Shown: positions 1 to 7,521 of the stretch, one piece after another
Numbering within the stretch: position 1 is the first letter of the stretch
Layout: each line of letters begins with the position of its first letter
NCBI GenBank assembly: GCA_022486625.1
Contig: JAKVKH010000002.1
Span: 62,001-126,000 of the forward strand
Source of the DNA: Butyrivibrio sp.
GTDB lineage: Bacteria > Bacillota > Clostridia > Lachnospirales > Lachnospiraceae
Direction of reading: 5' to 3'
Length of the DNA: 64,000 nt
The notes under the pieces: model-generated
Database searches by the model: none
Seen by the model: the letters and a program-made list of their open reading frames with translations, nothing else
What the model was told of the DNA's origin: nothing
Position numbers and translations under genes: made by a program

Positions 1-420
1 TCAGTCTGGTCACTGATCAATATTGACAGCGGGCTTCCTTCAAGAATTTCGCAGGAACTGATAGATGCCTATCCGGTATTTGAAAAACTGCCGATGAACT
101 ATCTGCCCCGGAAGATTCCGTTTCCGGAAGAGGGAACATTTTCTGACGGGAAAAAAATCCAGGTGATTGAAGACTATCTGGATACCAATCAGCATGTGAA
201 TAATGAGCAATATATCCGGATGGCAGTAAATAACCTGCCGGATCGCAGCGCACAGATCAGACAGCTGCGGGCGGAGTATAAACAGCAGGCCAGACTTGGA
301 GACATGATCTGCCCGAAAATAAACAGTAAAATAACAGAAGATGGCAGACCTGTATACACAGTGGCACTCAATACAACTGAAGGTGCACCGTATTGTACGG
401 TAGAGCTTACGCTGGCATGA
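1..420 (+). CDS. Acyl-ACP thioesterase, C-terminal part (5' end outside window)
   Basis: The frame is open from base 1 to the stop at 418-420, so about 139 residues of a longer protein are present. The segment DTNQHVNNEQYIRMA is the hallmark of the second hot-dog domain of acyl-ACP thioesterases (PF01643 family), where the Asn-His pair helps hydrolyse the acyl thioester. The enzyme would release fatty acids from acyl carrier protein in the cytoplasm. The full family length is about 240-250 residues, so the N-terminal hot-dog domain is missing only because of the window edge. A later ATG at 94 exists but is internal to the conserved region and is not preferred. The next gene follows after 23 bases and could be co-transcribed. 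Confidence 0.85.
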   Translation, partial: SVWSLINIDSGLPSRISQELIDAYPVFEKLPMNYLPRKIPFPEEGTFSDGKKIQVIEDYLDTNQHVNNEQYIRMAVNNLPDRSAQIRQLRAEYKQQARLGDMICPKINSKITEDGRPVYTVALNTTEGAPYCTVELTLA

Positions 421-443
421 GCCGGCATGGAACGGAGGAACAG

Positions 444-1277
444 ATGTTAAGACTTGGTGAAAAACAGATACTGACAGTAATTAAAAAGGTGGAGTTTGGT
501 GTTTATCTTGCAGAAGAAATGGAGAGTGAGGATAAGGTTCTCCTGCCGAAGAAACAGGTACCGGAAGGAACCGACATAGGTTCACAGATGGAAGTGTTTC
601 TGTATAAGGATTCGGATGACCGTCTGATTGCAACTACGAATGAACCCAGACTGACGCTTGGACAGGTCGGTATGCTGCATGTAAAGGAAGCCGGCAGAAT
701 CGGAGCCTTTATGGACTGGGGACTTGAGAAGGATGTTCTTCTGCCGTTTCATGAACAGACCAGAAAAGTGAAAGGCGGAGAGGATATTCTCTGTGCATTA
801 TATATTGATAAGAGTAACAGGCTCTGTGTGACAATGAATGTATATGATGATCTGAGAACAGACAGTCCCTACCATAAAGACGATCACGTAAAGGGAACTG
901 TTTATGAAGAAAGTGATAATTTCGGCCTTTTTGTGGCTGTGGATAATATATATTCTGCACTGATTCCCTTAAAGGAAATATATGGGGATATCAGAATCGG
1001 AGATACGGTGGAAGCCAGGGTATTTGATGTGAAGCCGGACGGAAAGCTGACACTCAGTCTCAGAGAGAATGCATACGTGCAGATGGATGCGGATGTACAG
1101 AGAATTCTGGATAAAATGAGCAAAGCAGGAGGAAAGCTTCCATTTACAGATAAAGCGGATCCCGAACTGATTCGAAGTGAAATGCAGATGAGCAAAAATG
1201 AATTCAAGCGTGCGATAGGAAGACTGCTCAAAGAAGGAAAGATTACAATCGGATCAGGATCGATTGAACTTCGCTGA
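444..1277 (+). CDS. CvfB/YitL-like S1-domain RNA-binding protein
   Basis: The 277-residue product carries repeated S1-type RNA-binding segments: an N-terminal one (EFGVYL-like at residues 15-22), a second near residues 80-140 with GRIGAFMDWGLEKDVLLP, a third near 150-215 (DNFGLFVA), and a C-terminal winged-helix-like part ending KNEFKRAIGRLLKEGKI. This order matches the CvfB/YitL family, conserved in Firmicutes and linked to RNA handling and virulence regulation in Staphylococcus. The ATG at 444 was chosen over upstream starts because GGAGG at 434-438 is well spaced before it. It lies just after the thioesterase gene. A role beyond RNA binding cannot be read from the sequence. Confidence 0.85.
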   Translation: MLRLGEKQILTVIKKVEFGVYLAEEMESEDKVLLPKKQVPEGTDIGSQMEVFLYKDSDDRLIATTNEPRLTLGQVGMLHVKEAGRIGAFMDWGLEKDVLLPFHEQTRKVKGGEDILCALYIDKSNRLCVTMNVYDDLRTDSPYHKDDHVKGTVYEESDNFGLFVAVDNIYSALIPLKEIYGDIRIGDTVEARVFDVKPDGKLTLSLRENAYVQMDADVQRILDKMSKAGGKLPFTDKADPELIRSEMQMSKNEFKRAIGRLLKEGKITIGSGSIELR

Positions 1278-1314
1278 CTTGCATACTGATACAAATCAAA
1301 CTATACTGGTGGAC

Positions 1315-2250
1315 ATGAATACTAAAAAAGCAAACAGGCTGTTTTTTGTTACAATTTTATTTTCCATTTCCATTTCCATGCTGCTTTCACTGATGACACT
1401 GACGGGATTTGAACTGCCGTTTATTCCGAATATGATCAGCAGTGAACTGATTCTGATGCTTCCGGCGCTTTCTTTTGCATTGTGTTCCGGAGACCATATG
1501 AATACGCTGTTTCCTTTTCACCGGATCCGGATTTCCACGGGACTTTTGACACTTCTTTATACGATACTGGTGATTCCGATGACGGTGTTTCTGAATGCGC
1601 TGTCCATGCTTTTTGTGGATAATACCGTATTGGAAATGAGTGATGATTTCCTGAAATGGCCGATGTGGATTACCGTTCTGCTGGTCGGTGTATATGGACC
1701 TTTCTGCGAAGAATGCGTTTTCAGAGGGGTAATGCTGCAAAGCTACAGACGAAGCGGAAGAGTATTAGGTGCAATGATTCTTTCTTCAGTCCTTTTTGGA
1801 CTGATGCATTTGAATTTCAATCAGGCTTCATATGCAATCGTAATCGGATTCATGCTGGCAATGCTGGTGGAAGCAACCGGAAGCCTGTGGACATCTGTCA
1901 TCTGTCATGCACTTTTCAATACTGAGAATGTGGTAATGATGTATGTGGAACAGAAATATGCGCCGGAACTGCTTAAGCAGACGAATGATATGTCAGATCA
2001 GGCGTATCATCAGATGCTGATTCAGCAGATTGGAGTATACGGAGCAGTTGCAGCGGTATGTACATTACTTGCGGTACTGCTGGTTTTTAAAATAGCGGAA
2101 CATGAAGGACGGGGAAAGTATTTTCATTCCATCTGGAAAAAGGATAGATCGGCAGAAAAGATGGTGCTGCAGAAAAAAACGGGATTTATTACAGTACCGC
2201 TTGTGCTTGCAATACTTGTTGCAATTGGATTTATGATAATCAGTGTGTGA
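1315..2250 (+). CDS. CPBP-family intramembrane metalloprotease
   Basis: The product is a multi-pass membrane protein of about 311 residues with the CPBP (CAAX protease/bacteriocin-processing, Abi) motifs: the double glutamate with following Arg in FCEECVFRGVM, the FGLMHLNFN histidine motif, and a third motif around ICHALFNTENV. These residues form the active site of Rce1-like glutamic/metallo proteases in the membrane. The start at ATG 1315 (after GGTGGAC) is preferred. A TTG at 1264 would overlap the previous gene and add 17 residues lacking membrane character. The C-terminal 90 residues add two more hydrophobic spans. Substrate unknown. A bidirectional terminator follows. Confidence 0.85.
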   Translation: MNTKKANRLFFVTILFSISISMLLSLMTLTGFELPFIPNMISSELILMLPALSFALCSGDHMNTLFPFHRIRISTGLLTLLYTILVIPMTVFLNALSMLFVDNTVLEMSDDFLKWPMWITVLLVGVYGPFCEECVFRGVMLQSYRRSGRVLGAMILSSVLFGLMHLNFNQASYAIVIGFMLAMLVEATGSLWTSVICHALFNTENVVMMYVEQKYAPELLKQTNDMSDQAYHQMLIQQIGVYGAVAAVCTLLAVLLVFKIAEHEGRGKYFHSIWKKDRSAEKMVLQKKTGFITVPLVLAILVAIGFMIISV

Positions 2251-2272
2251 TTTTTGCGGGGATGGACATGAA

Positions 2273-2301
2273 AAAACGCCTGCCAGAGCGGCAGGCGTTT
2301 T
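2273..2301. terminator. Bidirectional Rho-independent terminator
   Basis: A perfect 12-base-pair stem (AAAACGCCTGCC / GGCAGGCGTTTT, loop AGAGC) has A-run and T-run flanks. It can stop transcription of the CPBP gene on the plus strand and of yjfB arriving on the minus strand. Confidence 0.9.
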
Positions 2302-2310
2302 CATCCGGTT

Positions 2311-2499
2311 TTATACACGCAGGTCGATGTTACTTCCAACTGAAGGGTTAACAGACTGCTCAAGAGACTGGTTCATCATACTGACCATGGATGAACCACT
2401 GCTTTTTGCATTATCAAGACTTTTGCTGAGCATCGCAACCCCAAAATTGGATTGTAAATTTGCGAGAGACATGGCGGATGATAATTGCGGTATATTCAT
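2311..2499 (-). CDS. yjfB: YjfB-family putative motility protein
   Basis: The 62-residue product starts MNIPQLSSAMSLANLQSN and continues with a helix-rich, Met/Ser/Asn-rich sequence (LSKSLDNAK, MVSMMNQSLEQSVNPSVG) characteristic of the YjfB family (PF14070), small proteins found in flagellated Firmicutes and thought to relate to motility. The reading frame ends with IDLRV. An AAAGGAGGG ribosome site sits just before the start on the minus strand, and a near-consensus promoter lies 50-80 bases upstream. The gene stands alone between converging and diverging plus-strand genes. Its presence fits the flagellar genes at 17-23 kb. Molecular function is unknown. Confidence 0.8.
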   Translation of the reverse strand: MNIPQLSSAMSLANLQSNFGVAMLSKSLDNAKSSGSSMVSMMNQSLEQSVNPSVGSNIDLRV

Positions 2500-2548
2500 G
2501 CCGTTTCCCTCCTTTCATGAAAATGAAGAGTGATTTCTTCGTACAAAT

Positions 2549-2577
2549 ATTATATATCGAAATACCGCTAAAATCAA
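2549..2577 (-). promoter_or_regulatory. SigA-type promoter of yjfB
   Basis: Read on the minus strand, TTGATT (2577-2572) and a perfect TATAAT (2554-2549) are separated by 17 bases, about 50 bases upstream of the yjfB start. This is a housekeeping-type promoter and does not look like a SigD flagellar promoter. Confidence 0.7.
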
Positions 2578-2631
2578 GCCATGACGTATTGTGGTCAGAA
2601 CAGTATGAGACAACAGAGACGAGGATCTGAA

Positions 2632-3303
2632 ATGCGAAAAATCAATGTGCTTGGAATTTCCATCACAGATTATTATCTGAAAGAGGCACTTTCCAGAATG
2701 GATATTTTTCTGAGAAACGGGGCTCTTAATACAGTATTGTATCTTAATACACGTCTTCTGGTAGCGGCTGGAAAAGACGAGAGCCTTCGTAACTGGATTG
2801 AGCAGGCAGATATGACAATCTGCGGAGATCAGGAGACACTTAAGCAGTCGGGAATTACCGCGCGAAACCGTGTACATGAGGTTCAGGAGTTTACATTTTT
2901 GAGAGAGTCACTGATTAAGGTTCGCAGGCATCGGGATTCGCTGTATCTGGTGGCGGATACGGAGGAGGAACTGCGACTTCTGGAGCACGATATTGATCTT
3001 CTGGAGCCGGGACTTCCTATTTCCGGGCAGGGACTCTTCGGTGATGACGGGGATGTGAATGCACAGACCATTAATCAGGTGAACGACATTGTACCGACGA
3101 TGATTATCATGCGTATGCCATATCCCTATGAACAGCGCCTGATGGCAGATTGTGCGCTGATTAATTCAGAAGTTGTGGTTGGACTTCCGGATGACCTCAA
3201 TTTGGGAAACAGGAAGGAATCGTTTTATGACAGGTTCATCAGAAGAACTTATCAGAAACTTCTCCGCAGACTTGTAAGTGAATATGAGAAGGATAAAAAC
3301 TGA
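2632..3303 (+). CDS. Diverged WecG/TagA/CpsF-like glycosyltransferase homolog
   Basis: The 223-residue product resembles the WecG/TagA (GT26) family in its N-terminal pattern (MRKINVLGISITDYYLKEALSRM, then ALNTVLYLNTRLLVAA) and in overall Rossmann-like layout. Family members transfer ManNAc or related sugars in teichoic acid and capsule synthesis. Key segments are changed: the usual PDG-G segment appears as CGDQETLKQSG near residue 67 and the C-terminal G-P-QE segment appears as RMPYPYEQR near 160. Activity is therefore uncertain. The ATG at 2632 is chosen because GAGACGAGG precedes it and conservation starts there. No other sugar gene is adjacent. It may be a regulatory or structural relative rather than an enzyme. 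Confidence 0.6.
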   Translation: MRKINVLGISITDYYLKEALSRMDIFLRNGALNTVLYLNTRLLVAAGKDESLRNWIEQADMTICGDQETLKQSGITARNRVHEVQEFTFLRESLIKVRRHRDSLYLVADTEEELRLLEHDIDLLEPGLPISGQGLFGDDGDVNAQTINQVNDIVPTMIIMRMPYPYEQRLMADCALINSEVVVGLPDDLNLGNRKESFYDRFIRRTYQKLLRRLVSEYEKDKN

Positions 3304-3356
3304 CAATAATATACAAAAAGAACGGCGAAAATTGTAGATTTTTTTAGTAGTGTGAA

Positions 3357-3386
3357 TTACAATGGTATGGGGCAAAACTATATAAT
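3357..3386 (+). promoter_or_regulatory. Promoter upstream of the CdaR-type regulator
   Basis: TTACAA (3357-3362) and a perfect TATAAT (3381-3386) are separated by 18 bases, about 57 bases before the ATG at 3444. Confidence 0.6.
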
Positions 3387-3443
3387 AGCGCAGAGAGGCT
3401 CATGATGTGATGAGCATATATTCTTGCGCGGAAAGAGTGACGG

Positions 3444-4532
3444 ATGATATCGAATCAGATATTACAGAACACAATTGACGGGTTAAAGGGCATAGCTCAT
3501 GTAGAACTGTGTGTGCTGGATATTGACGGAAAAGAGGTAGCGTCAACAATATCTGACATAGGGGATGTTTCAGGAGCCGCCAGAGAGTTTGTGCAATCAC
3601 CGGCAGATTCACAGGAAATTCAGGGACATCAGTATTTTAAAATATATGATGAGCAACAGCTGGAATATATATTGATTGCTACCGGAAGCGGTGAAAATAC
3701 CTACATGCTGGGCAAGATGATTGCGTTTCAGGTGCAGAGTCTGTTGATTGCATATAAAGAACGCTTTGATAAGGATAATTTCATTAAGAATCTGTTACTG
3801 GATAATCTTCTTCTGGTGGATATTTACAGCCGTGCCAAGAAACTTCATATTCAGACGGATGCAAGCCGTGTGACGATGATTCTGGAATCAGAGAATGGAC
3901 GTGATACCAATGCACTCGAAATGGTACGGGCATATGTAGGCAGTACCGGGGATGATTTTGTGACTGAAGTTGATGAAGACAATGTCATTGTGGTGCATGA
4001 TGTCAGCGAGAACAGCTCACAGGATGAGATTACCGGTTTTGCAGTCGAAATGGCAGATTATCTGGAAAAAGAAGGGCTTCGCAGTGTACGTGTGGCATTC
4101 GGTACTGTGGTAAAGGAAATCAAGGAGGTCAGCAGATCTTATAAGGAAGCCAAGATGGCACTTGATGTCGGAAAGATTTTCTTTGATGGCAGAAAGGTGA
4201 TCTGTTACAGTGAGCTTGGTATTGGAAGACTGATTTATCAGTTGCCCATCCCTCTTTGCAAGATGTTTATCAAGGAAATTTTCGGAGGGAGAAATCCGGA
4301 TGATTTTGATGAAGAAACATTGACTACGATTGATAAATTCTTTGAAAATAATCTGAATGTTTCAGAAACATCAAGGCAGCTCTTTATTCACAGAAATACG
4401 CTTGTTTACCGTCTGGATAAGCTGCAGAAGAGTACCAATCTGGATCTGAGGGTATTTGAGGACGCCATTACTTTCAAGATTGCACTGATGGTAGTCAAGT
4501 ACATGAATTATATGGAGAAGTTCGAGTATTAA
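3444..4532 (+). CDS. CdaR/PucR-family transcriptional regulator
   Basis: The 362-residue protein has an N-terminal part (residues 1-110) resembling the sugar-diacid recognition domain of CdaR-type regulators, a middle GGDEF-like/activator region (130-260), and a C-terminal PucR-type helix-turn-helix (about 290-355: NVSETSRQLFIHRNTLVYRLDKLQ). Such proteins activate metabolic genes in response to small ligands, though many Firmicutes members have unknown ligands. It has its own promoter and ends in a long hairpin. The following gene is ftsE; no catabolic target is adjacent. Start chosen at ATG 3444 with GGAAAGAG upstream. Confidence 0.75.
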   Translation: MISNQILQNTIDGLKGIAHVELCVLDIDGKEVASTISDIGDVSGAAREFVQSPADSQEIQGHQYFKIYDEQQLEYILIATGSGENTYMLGKMIAFQVQSLLIAYKERFDKDNFIKNLLLDNLLLVDIYSRAKKLHIQTDASRVTMILESENGRDTNALEMVRAYVGSTGDDFVTEVDEDNVIVVHDVSENSSQDEITGFAVEMADYLEKEGLRSVRVAFGTVVKEIKEVSRSYKEAKMALDVGKIFFDGRKVICYSELGIGRLIYQLPIPLCKMFIKEIFGGRNPDDFDEETLTTIDKFFENNLNVSETSRQLFIHRNTLVYRLDKLQKSTNLDLRVFEDAITFKIALMVVKYMNYMEKFEY

Positions 4533-4561
4533 AACTTAAGATGCAGTGGCATCTTAAGTTT
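4532..4561 (+). terminator. Long perfect hairpin after the CdaR-type gene (weak terminator)
   Basis: A 13-base-pair perfect stem (AAACTTAAGATGC / GCATCTTAAGTTT, loop AGTG) starts in the stop codon. It lacks a clear T-run, so it may act as an mRNA 3' stabiliser or attenuator. A second, imperfect hairpin lies at 4562-4582. Confidence 0.45.
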
Positions 4562-4638
4562 ACGAGATTGCAAAGCAACCTCGGTTAACGCAGAAATGGC
4601 ACGGAGTGCAAAAATTCAGTTCTGAAGGATAGGGTTTA

Positions 4639-5376
4639 ATGGAGAAACTTGGCAGGAAAAAAAAGAAAAGCAGAATTCCGGAAGATGAGATCATTACACT
4701 TGAAAATGTAACGAAATCATACACTTCCGGAGCACCGGCCTTAAACGGTGTGACACTGCATATCAAAAAAGGTGAGTTTGTATTTATTGTCGGAGACAGT
4801 GGCTCGGGGAAGTCTACATTGATTAAACTTCTGCTTCGTGAGCTTGTACCGACAGAAGGCTCAATTACCGTGATGGGATACAATCTGAATCATATCCGGC
4901 ATCGTAAGATTCCGAAGTTCCGCAGAAATCTGGGAATTGTATTTCAGGATTTCCGTCTTCTGAAGGATCGTAATGTATATGAGAATGTTGCATTTGCACA
5001 GAGAATTGTACAGACACCGAGCAGGGAGATCAAGAAAAATGTACCATCAATTCTTGCAACGGTAGGTCTTGCAGGCAAATATAAGAATAAAGTAAATCAG
5101 CTGTCCGGAGGTGAACAGCAGCGTGTTGCACTTGCGCGTGCACTGGTAAACAGACCGACGATCCTGTTAGCGGATGAGCCGACAGGTAATCTGGACCCGA
5201 ATAATTCATGGGAAATCATGAAACTGATGGAACAGATTAATGAGAACGGAACGACGGTTCTGGTGGTTACGCACAACCGGGAGATTGTAAATGCCATGCA
5301 GAAGAGAGTCATCACAATGAAGAAAGGCGTCGTTGTGGACGACGAGGAGAAGGGCGTATATAACGATGAGGATTAG
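4639..5376 (+). CDS. ftsE: Cell-division ABC ATPase FtsE
   Basis: A 245-residue ABC ATPase: Walker A GDSGSGKST at residues 52-60, signature LSGGEQQRV, Walker B ILLADEPTGNLD, and the H-loop in VVTHNRE. The DEPTGNLDP form and overlap with an FtsX gene identify FtsE. With FtsX it forms an inner-membrane complex that couples ATP hydrolysis to activation of peptidoglycan hydrolases at the septum. It has a Lys-rich N-terminal extension (MEKLGRKKKKSRIPE) and an acidic tail (VDDEEKGVYNDED), both seen in clostridial members. The ftsX start overlaps the last 11 bases, so translation is likely coupled. Confidence 0.95.
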   Translation: MEKLGRKKKKSRIPEDEIITLENVTKSYTSGAPALNGVTLHIKKGEFVFIVGDSGSGKSTLIKLLLRELVPTEGSITVMGYNLNHIRHRKIPKFRRNLGIVFQDFRLLKDRNVYENVAFAQRIVQTPSREIKKNVPSILATVGLAGKYKNKVNQLSGGEQQRVALARALVNRPTILLADEPTGNLDPNNSWEIMKLMEQINENGTTVLVVTHNREIVNAMQKRVITMKKGVVVDDEEKGVYNDED

Positions 5377-6262
5377 TACATTTTTTTATACCATCGGACA
5401 GGGATTTCGTAATCTGACCAGAAACAGATGGTATACACTGGCATCAATCGCAACTATCAGCGCCTGTCTGTTTCTCTTTGGAATGTTTTACTCGATTGTG
5501 ACCAACTTCCAGAATGTGGTAAAGACGGCAGAGGAAGGGGTTTCTGTTACCGTCTTTTTTGATCAGGGAATTACGGAAGATCAGATCCTTGCGGTAAAGA
5601 GTGATGTGGAAAAGCGTACGGAGGTGCGCAAGGTAGATTATGTTTCTGCAGACGATGCATGGAACGGTTTTAAAAAAGAGTATCTTGGAGAATATGCGGA
5701 TGGATTTACAGAGAATCCGCTGGCAGACTCTGCCAACCTTCAGATTTATCTGAAAGATGTATCCATGCAGCCGGCGCTGGTTACTTACCTGGAGTCCATT
5801 AATGGTGTCAGAGAGGTAAATCGTTCGGAGGTGACAGCAACAACTCTCAGTGGCGTGAATAAGCTGATTGCGTATATTTCGCTTGGAATCATCGTAATCC
5901 TGCTGGCAGTATCCATCTTCCTGATCAGTAATACTGTTACCATCGGTATTTCCGTACGAAAAGAGGAAATTAATATCATGAAATATATCGGCGCGACGGA
6001 CTTTTTCGTCAGGGCGCCGTTTGTCATTGAGGGAATTCTGATCGGTATTATCGGATCGCTGGTTCCGCTGGGAATTATTTATGTAATTTATAATAAGACA
6101 ATTCTTTATGTAAGCGGTAAGTTTTCTATGTTGAGTACTTTCCTCACTTTTTTGCCGGTGGACACCATATTTAATAATCTGGCGCCGATTTCTGTGGCAA
6201 TCGGTGTGGGAATCGGATTTATCGGAAGTGCAGTAACCGTACGCAGACATTTGCATGTATAA
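5366..6262 (+). CDS. ftsX: Cell-division membrane protein FtsX
   Basis: About 298 residues with the FtsX layout: a short cytosolic N-terminus (MRISTFFYTIGQGFRNLTRNRW), TM1 at about 22-45, an extracellular domain (about 50-165), then three TM segments in a C-terminal FtsX/MacB domain with the typical SVRKEEINIMKYIGATDFFVRAPF stretch. The ATG at 5366 overlaps ftsE and gives the canonical start; an upstream ATG at 5333 lies deep within ftsE and is rejected. FtsX relays FtsE action to an extracellular hydrolase, and the next gene encodes a good candidate for that partner. Confidence 0.95.
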   Translation: MRISTFFYTIGQGFRNLTRNRWYTLASIATISACLFLFGMFYSIVTNFQNVVKTAEEGVSVTVFFDQGITEDQILAVKSDVEKRTEVRKVDYVSADDAWNGFKKEYLGEYADGFTENPLADSANLQIYLKDVSMQPALVTYLESINGVREVNRSEVTATTLSGVNKLIAYISLGIIVILLAVSIFLISNTVTIGISVRKEEINIMKYIGATDFFVRAPFVIEGILIGIIGSLVPLGIIYVIYNKTILYVSGKFSMLSTFLTFLPVDTIFNNLAPISVAIGVGIGFIGSAVTVRRHLHV

Positions 6263-6274
6263 AGGCCGGGACAT

Positions 6275-7504
6275 TTGAACGATTTGAAAATTTTTTCAGT
6301 AAAAAGAATATTGATCATCTGTCTGTTGATCTGTATTTGCACAGTGAGCTTTGGAAGTATTCAGTCCAAGGCAGAAGTTACTGCGGAAGGGATCAAACAG
6401 AAAGAAGATCAGATTGAGTCTGCCAAGCAGGAACGTGAGAACATGAAAAGTAATCTTACGAACCTGCAGCAAGTGCAGCAGGAACTGCAGGCATCCAAGA
6501 ATGACCTTGATAAATATGTAAAGGAACTCGATGCGAACCTGACTGGTATTCAGCAGAAGATTGATGACCTGGAAAAAAAGATTGACGAAAAGCAACAGGA
6601 CATCAAGAAAACGACTGCGGAACTTGAAAAAGTACAGGCAGAGCAGAAGGCTCAGTATGAAGCGATGAAGGACCGGATCAAGTTCATGTATGAGAGAGGG
6701 GACTCTCTTTATCTTGAACTTCTTTTAGAATCCGGAAGTTTTGCAGAAATGCTGAATAAGGCACAATATGTTGAGATGTTGTCATCCTATGACAGAAATA
6801 AGCTGAATGAATATATCAATACAGCTAAAATGATTGAATTGACCAAGAAGGAACTTGAAGAAGAGCAGGAAACGCTGACGCAGGCGAAGGCTGATGTTGC
6901 AGCAGAAGAAGCAAACATGCAGGCGCTGATCAGTGATAAGACAGCACAGATCGGTGATATTTCTGCGAACATTACAGATAAACAGGCAGCGATTGATGAA
7001 TATGAGGCCAGCATAGCAGATCAGAATGATACAATCGCTGCATTGGAAAAAGCAGTGGCAGAAGAAAAAAAACAGCTTGAAGAGCAGAATAAGAAGGCCC
7101 AGACTTATGATGGCGGCATGTTTACATGGCCATGTCCCTCTTATACAAGAATTTCGGATGATTATGGAGAACGGATTCACCCGATTCTGGGAATCAAGCA
7201 GTTTCACAATGGAGTAGATATGGCAGCACCTGCCGGTTCACCGATTCTGGCAGCATACAATGGAACCGTTGTGGCAGCTGCTTACAGTGGAAGCATGGGC
7301 AATTATGTAATGATCGATCATGGCGATGGTCTGTATACGGTATATATGCATGCTTCAGCATTATATGTATCTACAGGACAACAGGTGTCAAAGGGAGATA
7401 AAATTGCAGCAGTTGGTTCAACAGGACGTTCAACAGGAAATCATCTGCATTTCAGCGTACGTCTGAATGGTTCCTATGTAAGCCCCTGGAATTATTTAAA
7501 ATAA
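6275..7504 (+). CDS. Coiled-coil M23 peptidoglycan hydrolase (FtsEX partner candidate)
   Basis: The roughly 409-residue protein starts with a signal peptide (hydrophobic core IICLLICICTVSFG, cleavage near SKA-E), followed by two long coiled-coil blocks (about 35-135 and 175-275) and a C-terminal M23 (LytM) endopeptidase domain. Zinc ligands are visible in HPILGIKQFHNGVDMA (H-x-x-x-D pattern) and GNHLHFSV. The layout is that of EnvC/PcsB-type FtsEX effectors, but with a catalytic M23 domain. It lies 12 bases after ftsX, and the best start is the TTG at 6275; the first ATG is too far downstream. It likely cuts peptide cross-links during septation. Confidence 0.9.
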   Translation: MNDLKIFSVKRILIICLLICICTVSFGSIQSKAEVTAEGIKQKEDQIESAKQERENMKSNLTNLQQVQQELQASKNDLDKYVKELDANLTGIQQKIDDLEKKIDEKQQDIKKTTAELEKVQAEQKAQYEAMKDRIKFMYERGDSLYLELLLESGSFAEMLNKAQYVEMLSSYDRNKLNEYINTAKMIELTKKELEEEQETLTQAKADVAAEEANMQALISDKTAQIGDISANITDKQAAIDEYEASIADQNDTIAALEKAVAEEKKQLEEQNKKAQTYDGGMFTWPCPSYTRISDDYGERIHPILGIKQFHNGVDMAAPAGSPILAAYNGTVVAAAYSGSMGNYVMIDHGDGLYTVYMHASALYVSTGQQVSKGDKIAAVGSTGRSTGNHLHFSVRLNGSYVSPWNYLK

Positions 7505-7521
7505 CCGTTAGGAGAATAAAG

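Noticed and set aside
4532-4582. Two tandem hairpins as a riboswitch upstream of ftsE
   Set aside because: Simple stem-loops with no conserved internal loops or aptamer-like bases; more likely 3' end structures of the previous gene.
5444-6274. Minus-strand 276-codon frame
   Set aside because: Entirely antisense to ftsX; Asn/His/Ile-rich composition typical of a reverse-strand shadow.
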